This document shows positions 55,843 through 64,000 of a DNA stretch of 64,000 nt, piece by piece. The position numbers and the translations under genes were made by a program. Each line of letters starts with the position of its first letter. The first letter of the stretch is position 1. The notes under the pieces are model-generated. The model saw nothing but the letters and a program-made list of their open reading frames with translations, did not search any database and was not told the origin of the DNA. The stretch comes from Paenibacillus timonensis (GTDB taxonomy: Bacteria; Bacillota; Bacilli; Paenibacillales; Paenibacillaceae), in NCBI RefSeq assembly GCF_009725205.1, contig NZ_WNZY01000016.1, positions 41,619 to 105,618 on the forward strand, in the 5' to 3' direction.

Positions 55843-58629
55843 ATGGGAGAGTTGTCTAACAAAATGGTAGTCAGAAGAGAGGAAACCGGAAGAAATCAAG
55901 CCGATACTGATGTGAATGTGGTCGTGCGTCAAAACTCGAAATTGGCCCACCTGGTGGCAAAGAGCGGCAAAAGAATCGCCCTCGTCACATTGGCGGGATT
56001 GATATGGATTCAGCCTGTGATTGGCGTTGGGCCGATTGCAGGTCCGGCTTTAACCGCAGAAGCGGCGGCAAGCCAAACCGTTAAGCTTGGGGAAGAGATG
56101 ATCACGTCTGGAGCCAAGCTCGTGAAATACGAGTACACGGTGACTCGGTCGGGCAAGCCAGTGAAAGTGCTGGCCGATGTGATCGAGGTGGATTTGGCGA
56201 ACCCTTACGTCCAATTGGACGTGATGACTGGCAAAGGGGGACAAGTAACGACAAGACAAAGCGTGGAAGGCATGGCCAAAGAAACGGGCGCCGTTGCCGG
56301 CGTGAACGGCGATTTCTTTGCGACTGCCGGCCAGGGCGTCCCGATGGGGGCGGCCGTCACGAAAGGAACCGTGGTCACCAGCCCGGCGCAGCTGCAGGGG
56401 ATGTATGCTTTTGCCGTGCGAAATGACGGGACTCCGATGATCGACCGTTTTGGCTTCAATGGTACGGTATTCGCCGAGGACGGCTCGACGTTCCCGCTCA
56501 CCGGGATCAACCAGGAATCCTATATGACAGAACCGGACAAAGCCTACAGCCACGTCAATAATATGTTCATTTATACCAGCGCGTGGAAAGCAGAAGAACG
56601 TCCGGCTGCTAGTGCGACAACGCCAACCGAGGTTCTGGTGCAAGGCGGCGTGGTTACGCAGATCTCCATCAAAGCGGCCATTCCGGGACCGGTGCCGGCG
56701 GATGGGTTTATTTTGCGTGCGCATGGTACGGCGGCCGATTATGTGGCTACGCACCTGCAGGTGGGTCAGCGCGTTGATGCGACCTATGAGCTGCGCTCTT
56801 TAACGGACGGGCAAACGGTGAATCCAGCAGACTTGAAAATGATGATTGGCGGACACACCCTGCTGGTCGACCAAGGTCAGGCATCGGCGTTTACCCGTTC
56901 GATTACGTCGATTAGCGGCGGCAGCGCCGTCGCACGGACGGCGGTGGGTTATTCCAAGGACGGGAAGACCGCCTATATCATTACCGCCGAGAAAAACAAC
57001 AACAGTACCGGCCTCACTCTAAAGGAGCTGCAAGGTTTCATGACGGGGATCGGCGTCTGGAAAGGGATGAACCTGGACGGCGGCGGCTCCACGACAATGG
57101 TCACGCGTCCGTTAGCGGAAACGTCGGCGCAACTGACGTTTACGACGTCGAACGGATCGGCGGGGCAACGCGCGGTCGCCAACGGACTTGGCGTATTTAC
57201 AAACGCCCCGCAGGGTACGCTGCTCGGCCTCAAAGTCAGCGGCGCTTCGACGCTGTTCATCGGCCAAACCGTACCTTACGCTTTGAAGGGATACGATACG
57301 TACTACAACCCGATCGATACGAGCGGCCTTCAAGCCTCCTGGCAAGCCAGCAACGGGAATTTGGTTTGGACCGAGGGCGGCTTTAAAGGCGTGAAGGCAG
57401 GGACTACCAAAATCACAGCATCCAGCGGTCAAGCGAAAACTAGCATGGACGTGAAGGTGCTGGGGGGAACCGATCTGGAGAGCCTAACGGCGGGAACGAC
57501 GTTCGCGCCGCTGCAAGCGGGTACCAGTGTCACGGTGGCCGTGACCGCGAAGCTCAAAGACGGACGCACCGTGGACGTTCCGGCGGAGTCGGTCAAGTGG
57601 ACGTTCAGCGGGATGAAAGCCAGCGTGCAAGGCGGCGTGTTGACCGTGCAGTCCGTCAACAATGGCGCGAAGTTTGCGTATGCGACGCCATCCTATGACG
57701 GCTTTACCGGAACCCCGGTCGTTCTGTCGGCTTCGACGGAAACGATCTGGGAAAGCTTCGAAAACATCGCTTACCCAATCTCCTTCACCGGTCTGCCGGC
57801 TGAAGCAACGGGAACGGTATCCATTGTGCAAGGGGATGGTGAGCGCGCGAATTCCAAAGTGCTGAAGCTCGATTACGACCTGACGGGCGGCAGCGGCAGT
57901 AAGTTTGCTTACGCTCAAATCAACGGCACAAGCGGCAAAGCGATTCCGGACAACGCGACTACCCTGACGGTCGACGTGTTGGGAGATGCCAGCCTGAACT
58001 GGGTACGGGCGGAGTTGTCCGATGCCGATGGCAAGCCGGTTTACATCGACTTGGCTCGTCCGATGGACTTCACCGGTTGGAAGACGCTCACCGCCGATCT
58101 GACGGCAAGCAACATCAAGTTCCCGGCCAAGTTGAAGCGGCTGTATGTCGTCAACGTGGAGGAAGGGCAGGATGAACGTGCGCTGACGGGAAGTGTATCT
58201 TTTGACAACGTACGGTTCACGGCTCCTGCGGCCGGCGGCGGCAACTCCGACTTCCCGAGCGCAACAGCCGTGATGGTTCTTGGTCAGAAGTCGATGACGG
58301 TGAACGGGAAGAAGCAAGATCTAGAGGTTGCACCGCTGCTCAAAGACAACACGACGTACGTGCCGATCAAGTACGTGCTGGATGTGTTTGGCGGGAGCGC
58401 GGCTTGGAACGGCGCGGCCAAGAAAATCACCGTGACTCGCGGAGCCACGATTCTGGAGTTGACCGTCGGACAGAAGGCATTTTTGCTTAATGGGGTGTCT
58501 TCCAAAGCTGAGGTTTCTCCGATTATCGTTAACGGAAGGACTTTGGTCCCATTACGTTTGGTCTCCGAACAGCTTGGAATTGGCGTAAATTGGGAGAAGA
58601 AAACCAAATCCATTACCCTCGAATCATGA
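55843..58629 (+). CDS. Secreted phosphodiester glycosidase with copper-amine-oxidase-like tail
   Basis: A 928-residue surface enzyme candidate. Seen: cytosolic basic N-terminus, signal/anchor helix at about 46-66 (IALVTLAGLIWIQPVIGVG), then a NAGPA-type phosphodiester glycosidase domain (about 100-450) with GVNGDFFATAGQGVPMGAAV and GMNLDGGGSTTM, whose Asp and Gly residues form the family active site; next Ig-like/Big_2 and carbohydrate-binding-like beta domains (about 460-800); and finally a copper-amine-oxidase N-terminal-like domain (about 810-928) with TYVPIKYVLDVFGGSAAW and RTLVPLRLVSEQLG. Known: NAGPA proteins cleave sugar-phosphodiester bonds; a wall-glycopolymer substrate is inferred. 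Start at 55843 with AGAGGT. Confidence 0.88.
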   Translation: MGELSNKMVVRREETGRNQADTDVNVVVRQNSKLAHLVAKSGKRIALVTLAGLIWIQPVIGVGPIAGPALTAEAAASQTVKLGEEMITSGAKLVKYEYTVTRSGKPVKVLADVIEVDLANPYVQLDVMTGKGGQVTTRQSVEGMAKETGAVAGVNGDFFATAGQGVPMGAAVTKGTVVTSPAQLQGMYAFAVRNDGTPMIDRFGFNGTVFAEDGSTFPLTGINQESYMTEPDKAYSHVNNMFIYTSAWKAEERPAASATTPTEVLVQGGVVTQISIKAAIPGPVPADGFILRAHGTAADYVATHLQVGQRVDATYELRSLTDGQTVNPADLKMMIGGHTLLVDQGQASAFTRSITSISGGSAVARTAVGYSKDGKTAYIITAEKNNNSTGLTLKELQGFMTGIGVWKGMNLDGGGSTTMVTRPLAETSAQLTFTTSNGSAGQRAVANGLGVFTNAPQGTLLGLKVSGASTLFIGQTVPYALKGYDTYYNPIDTSGLQASWQASNGNLVWTEGGFKGVKAGTTKITASSGQAKTSMDVKVLGGTDLESLTAGTTFAPLQAGTSVTVAVTAKLKDGRTVDVPAESVKWTFSGMKASVQGGVLTVQSVNNGAKFAYATPSYDGFTGTPVVLSASTETIWESFENIAYPISFTGLPAEATGTVSIVQGDGERANSKVLKLDYDLTGGSGSKFAYAQINGTSGKAIPDNATTLTVDVLGDASLNWVRAELSDADGKPVYIDLARPMDFTGWKTLTADLTASNIKFPAKLKRLYVVNVEEGQDERALTGSVSFDNVRFTAPAAGGGNSDFPSATAVMVLGQKSMTVNGKKQDLEVAPLLKDNTTYVPIKYVLDVFGGSAAWNGAAKKITVTRGATILELTVGQKAFLLNGVSSKAEVSPIIVNGRTLVPLRLVSEQLGIGVNWEKKTKSITLES

Positions 58630-58676
58630 TATGATTAGTCTGGGACTATTCGGACTAAGGAACGGAGAAGGATTGC

Positions 58677-59849
58677 GTGGATTTTCAAGCGGATGCCATA
58701 GATCGCGTTATTCATAATGCCGTAAATGTGTTAGAAAGCAGCAAGCTGCAGATCCTTGAGATACTTGATTCGGCCCGTAATGAGCTCAAAACGCTGAGCA
58801 ACGAGCTGCAGAATGTCATGAAGGAAACAGCGGAAACGGTAGAGAAGGTCGACCAGCTCGAGGTGAACTACCGGAAGTCTCGCATCCGGCTGACGGAAGT
58901 CAGCCGGGACTTCGTGCGTTACAATGAAGAGGACATCAAGCAAGCCTATGAAAAGGCAACCCAACTCCAGCTAGACCTGCTCATCTACCGCGAGAAGGAG
59001 ATGTATCTGAAGGCCCGCCGCGACGAGCTGCAGAAGCGAGCGCGCAATGTGGAGAAATCGGTGGAGCGTGCCGAAACGATCAGTTCGCAGATGAGCGTCG
59101 TGCTGGAGTATTTTTCTGGCGAACTAGGACAAGTGACCCGGATTTTGGAATCGGCGAAGAATCGTCAGTTGATCGGATTGAAGATTATTTTGGCCCAGGA
59201 AGAAGAGCGAAAGCGCATTTCCCGGGAGATTCATGACGGTCCTGCCCAGCTTCTGGCGAATCTAGTGCTTAGGACGGAAATTGTAGAAAGAATGCTTGCT
59301 AAGCAGGAATTTAAGCTAGTGCAGGACGAAATAGTAGATTTGAAAGCGCAAGTTCGCTCGAGTCTGGAAGAGATGCGTAAGGTGATTTTTAACCTGCGAC
59401 CAATGGCTTTGGATGATCTCGGATTGATACCGACGCTGCGCAAGTATGTGCATGATTATGAAGAAAAGACGAAAATTAGGGCAACCTTCGAAACCCGGGG
59501 CAAGGAGCACCGGATGTCCTCTCCAATGGAGGCGGCGGTTTTCCGGCTGGTCCAAGAAGCGTTAACGAATGCGGCGAAGCATGCTTTTCCGACCTATGTT
59601 GGCGTCGAAATTACGTACCAGGCGCAAATGATCCGCATCGTGGTGACGGACAACGGGCTGGGCTTCAAGGTGGAGCAATTGGAACAGAAGACGAAAGAGC
59701 ATACGCACTTTGGATTAATCGGCATGCGGGAGAGAGTGGAACTGCTCGAAGGTCGGATGGAAATTGAATCGGCCGCCAACTTGGGCACGAAAATCATCAT
59801 TCATATCCCAACCAACTCAGATAAGAGAAAGGAGTACCAGGATGGATAG
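58677..59849 (+). CDS. degS: Sensor histidine kinase DegS
   Basis: Cytosolic kinase that phosphorylates DegU, controlling exoenzymes, motility and competence. Seen: 390 residues; a long N-terminal coiled-coil sensor region (about 30-165), the HisKA_3 motif EEERKRISREIHDGPAQ with H186, and the HATPase with QEALTNAAKHA and DNGLGF. There is no membrane segment. GTG start behind GAGAAGGA. The stop overlaps the degU start by 8 bp, so the pair is coupled. Confidence 0.95.
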   Translation: MDFQADAIDRVIHNAVNVLESSKLQILEILDSARNELKTLSNELQNVMKETAETVEKVDQLEVNYRKSRIRLTEVSRDFVRYNEEDIKQAYEKATQLQLDLLIYREKEMYLKARRDELQKRARNVEKSVERAETISSQMSVVLEYFSGELGQVTRILESAKNRQLIGLKIILAQEEERKRISREIHDGPAQLLANLVLRTEIVERMLAKQEFKLVQDEIVDLKAQVRSSLEEMRKVIFNLRPMALDDLGLIPTLRKYVHDYEEKTKIRATFETRGKEHRMSSPMEAAVFRLVQEALTNAAKHAFPTYVGVEITYQAQMIRIVVTDNGLGFKVEQLEQKTKEHTHFGLIGMRERVELLEGRMEIESAANLGTKIIIHIPTNSDKRKEYQDG

Positions 59850-60570
59850 TCTTACTAGCGGAACCAGACAAGTGATTAAAGTTCTCTTGGCAGATGATCA
59901 TCAGTTATTTCGTGAGGGTCTGAAGCGGATTTTGAATATGGAGGAAGATATCGAGGTCGTTGGCGAATGCGGGGACGGCACCCAGGTGCTGGAGAGCTGC
60001 TTGCAGCTTCATCCGGAAATCGTTCTGATGGATATTAACATGCCCCTGCTCAACGGCGTGGATGCTACAGCCGAGCTGCGCGAGGCGCTGCCCGATGTGA
60101 AGGTCATTATTTTATCGATCCATGATGATGAGAGTTACGTGTTTGAAACGCTGCGCAAAGGCGCTACGGGTTACCTGCTGAAGGACATGGAGGCGGAATC
60201 CCTGATTAATGCGATTCGGACGGTAGCGGAGGGGAATGCGTTTATTCATCCGAAGGTGACGGGCAAATTGATTCAACAACTTCGCCGGATGGAATACCTG
60301 AGCGAGACCGGAGCGATTGCGGAAGATACCGCGATCCGCGAAGCGGGCGTGAAATTCGTAGCCGGCGACGACAATCCACTGACCCGTCGGGAAGCTGAGG
60401 TGCTTCGTTTGATGGCGGAAGGCCGCAGCAACAAGATGATCGGCGAGCATTTGTTCATAAGTGAGAAGACGGTTAAGAACCATGTCAGCAGCATTTTGCA
60501 AAAAATGGACGTGGACGATCGCACCCAAGCGGTTATTAATGCGATTAAGTTTGGCTGGGTCACCCTGTAA
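59842..60570 (+). CDS. degU: Response regulator DegU
   Basis: NarL/FixJ-type DNA-binding response regulator, partner of DegS. Seen: 242 residues; receiver with D18, D19, phosphoacceptor D64 in VLMDINMP and K114; C-terminal LuxR HTH with LTRREAEVLRLMAEGRSNKMIG and SEKTVKNHVSSIL. The ATG at 59842 follows AAGGAG; the longer frame lies inside degS. The linker (about 150-172) carries LSETGAIAEDTAIREAG, slightly longer than in Bacillus. No terminator is visible directly after it. Confidence 0.96.
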   Translation: MDSLTSGTRQVIKVLLADDHQLFREGLKRILNMEEDIEVVGECGDGTQVLESCLQLHPEIVLMDINMPLLNGVDATAELREALPDVKVIILSIHDDESYVFETLRKGATGYLLKDMEAESLINAIRTVAEGNAFIHPKVTGKLIQQLRRMEYLSETGAIAEDTAIREAGVKFVAGDDNPLTRREAEVLRLMAEGRSNKMIGEHLFISEKTVKNHVSSILQKMDVDDRTQAVINAIKFGWVTL

Positions 60571-60853
60571 GGAATTAATTTTGCATTAACGTCCCGCGGC
60601 CGTGTCCGGAGTGCTTCGCGGGATCAGGATCAGAGGGCTTTTGCTGCCCGAGGTTACCATATTATTCATGATCTTGAAAAGTGAGGCGGGTGCCTCGTTG
60701 GCGCATGAAACGCCTTACCCGGAAAACGGCACCAGCCAAATACATAGTTGGCGTAAGCCCCGGCCCTCGCGCCGATGCGCCTTGCCATGCGGTTCCATCC
60801 GTAGGAGCCCAGTAACCGACCTTTGTGCGGCGGCATATATTGTCGCTATAAGG
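60571..60853 (+). other. Unassigned 283-bp region after degU with several small hairpins
   Basis: TCCCGC/GCGGGA (about 60589-60624), GGGC-n7-GCCC, GAGGC-GGGT-GCCTC and GGCG-CATGAAA-CGCC follow each other. None has a T-run. A 98-codon frame runs through but has no ribosome binding site and no familiar sequence. It could be the degU 3' UTR or a decayed gene; I cannot say which. Confidence 0.5.
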
Positions 60854-61594
60854 GAGGGTTCAAAAAGACAGGTTTGGAGCACCGAGAAGGTTGGATGAAG
60901 CTAGGGAATGAGTAGCGGAGCGTAGGGAGACCTACGTGAGCAACGGAAGTCCCGGGTGAATTCAAGATTCGAAGCCGAATCGCCTTCATGGAGCTGCAAC
61001 GTGATCCGAAGATGACTTTTTGAACTACCTCGTTTGAGATGAGGGTTCAAAAAGACAGGTTTGGGGTACCGAGAAGGTTGGATGAAGCTAGGGAATGAGT
61101 AGCGGAGCGTACGTTTTGTGTACGTGAGCAACGGAAGTCCCGGGTGAATTCAAGATTCGAAGCTGAATCGCCTTCATGGAGCTGCAACGTGATCCGAAAA
61201 TGACTTTTTGAACTACCTCGTTTGAGATGAGGGTTCAAAAAGACAGGTTTGGAGTACCGAGAAGGTTGGATGAAGCTAGGGAATGAGTAGCGGAGCGTAC
61301 GTTTTGTGTACGTGAGCAACGGAAGTCCCGGGTGAATTCAAGATTCGAAGCTGAATCGCCTTCATGGAGCTGCATCGTGATCCGAAGATGACTTTTTGAA
61401 CTACCTCGTTTGAGATGAGGGTTCAAAAAGACAGGTTTGGAGCATCGAGAAGGTTGGATGAAGCTAGGGAATGAGTAGCGGAGCGTAGGGAGACCTACGT
61501 GAGCAACGGAAGTCCCAGGTGAATTCGAGATTCGAAGCCGAATCGCCTTCATGGAGCTGCATCGTGATCCGAAGATGACTTTTTGAACTACCTC
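60854..61594. repeat. S-element group 2: four tandem copies of a structured 178-nt repeat
   Basis: Copies lie at 60854-61031, 61041-61219, 61229-61407 and 61417-61594, separated by the identical 9-mer GTTTGAGAT. Each starts GAGGGTTCAAAAAG and ends CTTTTTGAACTACCTC, so the ends form a perfect 10-bp terminal stem. Inside, a hairpin reads CGTAGG-GAGA-CCTACG in copies 1 and 4 but CGTAC-GTTTTGT-GTACG in copies 2 and 3, both arms changing together. A second hairpin reads GATTCG-AAGC-CGAATC or the variant with GCTGAATC. Copy 4 ends 18 bp before the start of the next gene. Reverse-strand ORFs across the copies are repeat artefacts. Confidence 0.93.
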
Positions 61595-61612
61595 TAATAG
61601 GAGGTGGGTACG

Positions 61613-62032
61613 GTGGTTCCTTATGTAGGTTGGATCCTGCTCAGTTACGGGATGGCCGCAGCGCTGGTGCATGTACTGCACAGTCTGTATCTGCAGGGAA
61701 AACGGAAGGATCGCGCGATTCATTATATTCTCGTCACGAGCAATCATGAGAATCAAATGGAATGGTATTTGCGGGCACTCTCCTGGTATGCACGGTTGCG
61801 CGGTTTACCTCTGAGGGTGACAGTGCTCGACGAGAGCTCGCAGGATGACACGCTGGCGATCATGCGGAAGTTGGAATCGCAAGGCGAGATGGAGCTGACC
61901 GTGATCGGCTTGGCGGTGGTGCGGCAAGAGGATGTGGAAGCGCATGCGTCTTTGTTGAACGAAGAGACGCCCGTCTGCATCGATCTTCGTATCCCGCGGG
62001 AGGCGGACAAAATACCATATGTCCATGTGTAA
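61613..62032 (+). CDS. Hypothetical membrane-anchored protein with a glycosyltransferase-2-like stretch
   Basis: A 139-residue protein: N-terminal hydrophobic helix (about residues 3-24), basic loop QGKRKDRA, then a small alpha/beta domain with YILVTSNHENQMEWYLRALSW and VTVLDESSQDDTLAIMRKL. The latter resembles the first nucleotide-sugar-binding strand of GT-A family 2 enzymes, but the rest of that fold and its DxD are missing, so activity is doubtful. GTG start at 61613 behind AGGAGGTG. It stands between degU and the comFA-like gene and is followed by its own terminator; S-elements precede it. Confidence 0.65.
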   Translation: MVPYVGWILLSYGMAAALVHVLHSLYLQGKRKDRAIHYILVTSNHENQMEWYLRALSWYARLRGLPLRVTVLDESSQDDTLAIMRKLESQGEMELTVIGLAVVRQEDVEAHASLLNEETPVCIDLRIPREADKIPYVHV

Positions 62033-62140
62033 CACCCTTTCCGGGGCGAATGGTTCCGGAGCTGATGACCGGCAGTGGATGCAGGAAGGACAACCGCATA
62101 TGACTAGGCTGGCGCATAGCAATGCGCAGTGTAAAGTGTG

Positions 62141-62183
62141 AAGCACACTCTTGATGGCGATAAGCCGGGGAGTGTGCTTTTTT
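62141..62183 (+). terminator. Intrinsic terminator after the small membrane protein
   Basis: AAGCACACTC pairs with GAGTGTGCTT around a loop holding GGC/GCC, followed by TTTTTT. Confidence 0.88.
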
Positions 62184-62189
62184 GCATTC

Positions 62190-62686
62190 CGGGGTGAAAC
62201 GGAGGAGATGGAAAGAGGACATGGGAAAGGTAAAGCTGGCTGACTAGTGGAGGAGGAGTAATGGGTTCATAGTGAGGGAGTAGCGGAGAGCTAAGAGGGG
62301 GGAGTGCTGTTTGCTTGAACAAGGTGGGAGAGCGGGGCGGATGGAAGATGATGGCGCGGAGTAATGGGATCGTGCGAGAAGTTGGTTTGCGAGAGGAAAG
62401 TGAGAGTGAGGGGGAAGGTTGAGGGGGGTCAACGAGAGGTTACTGATGATTGCGGTTGAGGGGCAGAGAGGAATGAGAGAGTGGAAGAAGCCGGTGTATG
62501 AGGGGAAGGAGGGAGTGAGCGAGAGGAGGCTTACGTTGCGGTTGAGGGCAAGTGAGTAATGAGAGAGTGGGAGAAGTGGTAGGCGAGAAAGGTTGTAGTG
62601 AGCTGATGGGATTGAAGCTGAGGAGTAGGGGGTATCAGTATCCATCGGAGTTGTTGTTCTCTTCAAGTTCGTGTGTGTTGGCAGCA
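62190..62686. other. 500-bp purine-rich tract
   Basis: The plus strand is overwhelmingly G and A, with recurring words such as GAGAGTGG, GAGGGGAAGG and GTTGAGGG. The only long frame is on the minus strand and codes for Ser/Pro/Leu-rich low-complexity sequence without a ribosome binding site, so no gene is called. E6 follows directly. Confidence 0.6.
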
Positions 62687-62871
62687 CTAACGGAACTCAG
62701 GGACGTTATTTGCCTAGGATTGCGAGTATTCAAATTGTAACGGAACGAGGAGACCTTATTTGAGCAGAACTTGGGAGATTTGCATGCTCTATGACCGAAT
62801 AGGGTCTGTAGGTTCCGTTAGCTTGGGAAATAGCCGGGAAATGGGCGGATAAGGTCTCTCAGTTCCGTTAC
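62687..62871. repeat. Four-module intergenic element E6 (subfamily A)
   Basis: 25-nt modules lie at 62687-62711, 62737-62761, 62797-62821 and 62847-62871; start-to-start exactly 50, 60, 50. Modules 1 and 2 begin (C/G)TAACGGAAC and end TTATTT; modules 3 and 4 are reversed (AATAGGGTCT or GATAAGGTCT, then GTTCCGTTA). The layout is the same 185-bp dyad as E3 and E5. It stands between the purine-rich tract and the comFA-like gene; the 210 bp after it are AT-rich with no clear promoter. Confidence 0.95.
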
Positions 62872-63083
62872 GTTGGGTAACTCCGAAGCAGGCATGATGG
62901 AGGCCTTTATTGAGGCTTTTTAAAAGACAAGATGCGACATGGAGTGTGAGGATTTTGGGGAATCAAGTCGAAGAAAAGGGGCGAAATAAGAATTCAAAAA
63001 AACAAATATCAGAAAAAGAGGAATTATCTGATAATTGTTGAAATATGGATAATACTGCTAGATTTTAGGAGGAGAGTGGTAAT

Positions 63084-63947
63084 GTGAGGGGGAGTTTGTA
63101 TGCGGTAAGATCCAAGTCAGGATGGGAGCTACGAGTAAGCTTGGATCTGAAGGTTGATTTGTCTTGGTGGATGGATAGGAATTCCGAATCTATGTATTTG
63201 TTATCCGACGGAATGCCGCTGGGGTGGGCTGTTGAGGTGAGGGATCACTTCAAGTTGTTGGACGAGATGGATCGTTGGTCCGATCGGCAATGGGATCAAA
63301 TGTTGGTAAGAGAGCTGCAGGAGGAGTTGCGGATCGAGGCGAGGTTGATGAGTTCAGGGAAATCAAGAGATCTGGGGGAGTTGATGAAGGGAAGTTCCTT
63401 GTTAGGCGAGCGTCGGGGGTGGTTGTGGAAGGAAGGCCGGTTGACGGAATTAGGGCGGGAGTTCACGGAGAAGGGGGCGTTTAAGATGGAGCGAAACATT
63501 TCGGGACCCATGTTGGTAGGGAAGCTTCCTGCAGACAAGGTTGGAAAAACGAGCGAGGTTGAAGCAGGCGAAACTAGCATGTGGGGCGAAGCGGGGGCGT
63601 GGGGCGAAGCCACGCCCCTAGCGGAAGCCGCGCAGCGCCTTGCGGCTGCGCTGGAGGGCCGCTCGCTGCTGGAAGCGGAGCTCCAGCAGCTGCTGGCGGA
63701 ACGCCTGCCGGGCTTCGCCCCGGCCTGGCGTTCCGCCGTCCAGCACGCGCACCTGCAGGGGCGCGTGCAGCTCACGGCGGGCGTGGCCTCCGCCCGCCGC
63801 CGTGATGCGGGCCCGCGCTGGCGCCGGGCCCGGGCCCCACGCTGCCGGCGCTGCGGCAGCGAAGTGCATCGCCGCACGCTTATAACCATCTTACCCCGCC
63901 GACGAAACCCACGGGGGGCATTTCTCGTGGCCCCCGCTCATTTATAA
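63084..63947 (+). CDS. comFA: N-terminal part of a ComFA-like competence helicase, apparently truncated
   Basis: ComFA is the cytosolic DEAD-box helicase of natural DNA uptake. Seen: GTG start behind AGGAGGAG; SLYAVRSKSGWELRVSLDLKVDLSWW matches the N-terminal extension I know from Paenibacillus ComFA; a middle Ala/Leu/Arg-rich segment; then CRRCG, the first half of the zinc-finger that precedes the helicase core. After it the frame turns to HRRTLITILPRRRNPRG and stops, with no second Cys pair, no Walker A and no helicase motifs. Codon use becomes very GC-rich from about 63590. Either a deletion or insertion has cut the gene near 63880, or the rest lies beyond the window after a rearrangement. 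Identification is moderate. Confidence 0.55.
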   Translation: MRGSLYAVRSKSGWELRVSLDLKVDLSWWMDRNSESMYLLSDGMPLGWAVEVRDHFKLLDEMDRWSDRQWDQMLVRELQEELRIEARLMSSGKSRDLGELMKGSSLLGERRGWLWKEGRLTELGREFTEKGAFKMERNISGPMLVGKLPADKVGKTSEVEAGETSMWGEAGAWGEATPLAEAAQRLAAALEGRSLLEAELQQLLAERLPGFAPAWRSAVQHAHLQGRVQLTAGVASARRRDAGPRWRRARAPRCRRCGSEVHRRTLITILPRRRNPRGAFLVAPAHL

Positions 63948-64000
63948 ACAAACACCACACCACCCCACTCTAGTATTTCGCACTCTGCTATATCCGTTTG
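63881..64000. other. Sequence after the comFA break
   Basis: Composition drops from GC-rich to mixed within a few bases. A GGGGGC-n10-GCCCCC hairpin lies near 63915-63936 and C/A-rich sequence follows. No terminal inverted repeat or ORF is recognised before the window ends. Confidence 0.4.

Noticed and set aside
60602..60898. 98-codon ORF after degU
   Set aside because: No ribosome binding site; it runs into the first S-element, and the sequence looks non-coding.
60854..61594. S-elements as T-box leaders or a classic riboswitch
   Set aside because: No T-box AGGGTGG motif, no terminator stem with T-run, tandem repetition, and none of the riboswitch cores I know.
60901..61756. Reverse-strand ORFs of 76-173 codons with repeated protein sequence (ending like SLASSNLLGTPNLSF)
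   Set aside because: They are exact products of the S-element repeats, have no ribosome binding site, and the repeats vary in ways that preserve stems rather than codons.
62244..62687. 147-codon reverse Ser/Pro/Leu-rich frame
   Set aside because: Reflects the purine-rich tract read backwards; low complexity and no start signal.

Overview
The window reads as a chromosomal segment of a spore-forming, flagellated Gram-positive bacterium with a pyruvylated, SLH-protein-coated wall. The best fit is Paenibacillaceae (Paenibacillus or a close relative). This rests on sporulation genes (spoIIR, spoIID, spoIIQ, spoIIID, an alpha/beta SASP), degS-degU, the Bacillus-like order ywlE-ywlG-glyA-upp-mnaA-atp and murA-spoIID-spoIIQ-spoIIID-mbl-flhO-flhP, csaB beside tagA and tagO, and several SLH proteins. 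No rRNA, tRNA, CRISPR array, prophage or transposase gene was seen.

Layout. 1-8.6 kb: the end of a FtsW/RodA-type glycosyltransferase, spoIIR, tsaC, a DUF72 protein, mntP, ywlE, ywlG and glyA. 8.6-10.9 kb: a reverse-strand island (methyltransferase, thioredoxin-reductase-like flavoprotein, Rrf2 regulator) splitting glyA from upp; two similar palindromes suggest Rrf2 control. 11.1-21.2 kb: upp, mnaA/wecB and the complete F-type ATP synthase operon. 21.4-30.8 kb: a DUF1146 protein, murA, an HxlR regulator, spoIID, spoIIQ, spoIIID, mbl, flhO, flhP and an EpuA-like protein. 31-38.4 kb: fabZ, a phosphosugar mutase, then DUF5693, csaB, tagA and tagO. 39-55.5 kb: the cell-surface locus, with two large proteins carrying C-terminal SLH modules, a strongly codon-biased S-layer protein with N-terminal SLH modules, two secreted proteins without SLH, a SASP and metK. 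55.6-60.6 kb: a cluster of DnaA-box-like sites, a phosphodiester glycosidase with a copper-amine-oxidase-like tail, and degS-degU. 60.6-64 kb: a four-copy structured repeat array, a small membrane protein and what looks like a truncated comFA.

How the genes work together. MnaA, TagO and TagA make the lipid-linked amino-sugar start of a secondary wall polymer, CsaB pyruvylates it, and the SLH proteins downstream bind it. SpoIIR, SpoIID, SpoIIQ and SpoIIID belong to consecutive compartment-specific steps of sporulation, and sigma-F and sigma-E type promoters can be read in front of three of them.

The most unusual content is non-coding. (1) Six intergenic elements (E1-E6) share one rigid architecture: four 25-nt modules with start-to-start distances of 50/60/50 (or 51-52/61-62/51). 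Module sequences fall into three subfamilies while geometry is kept. (2) A second repeat family of about 178 nt (S-elements; four tandem copies near 61 kb, one and a half near 12 kb) shows compensatory base changes in hairpin stems and terminal stem, suggesting a structured RNA or a mobile hairpin element; both groups end just before a gene start. I know of no named family matching either. (3) Also notable are a DnaA-box cluster far from any visible origin, paired Rrf2 operators, a possible attenuator before fabZ, and tandem translation starts on the S-layer gene.
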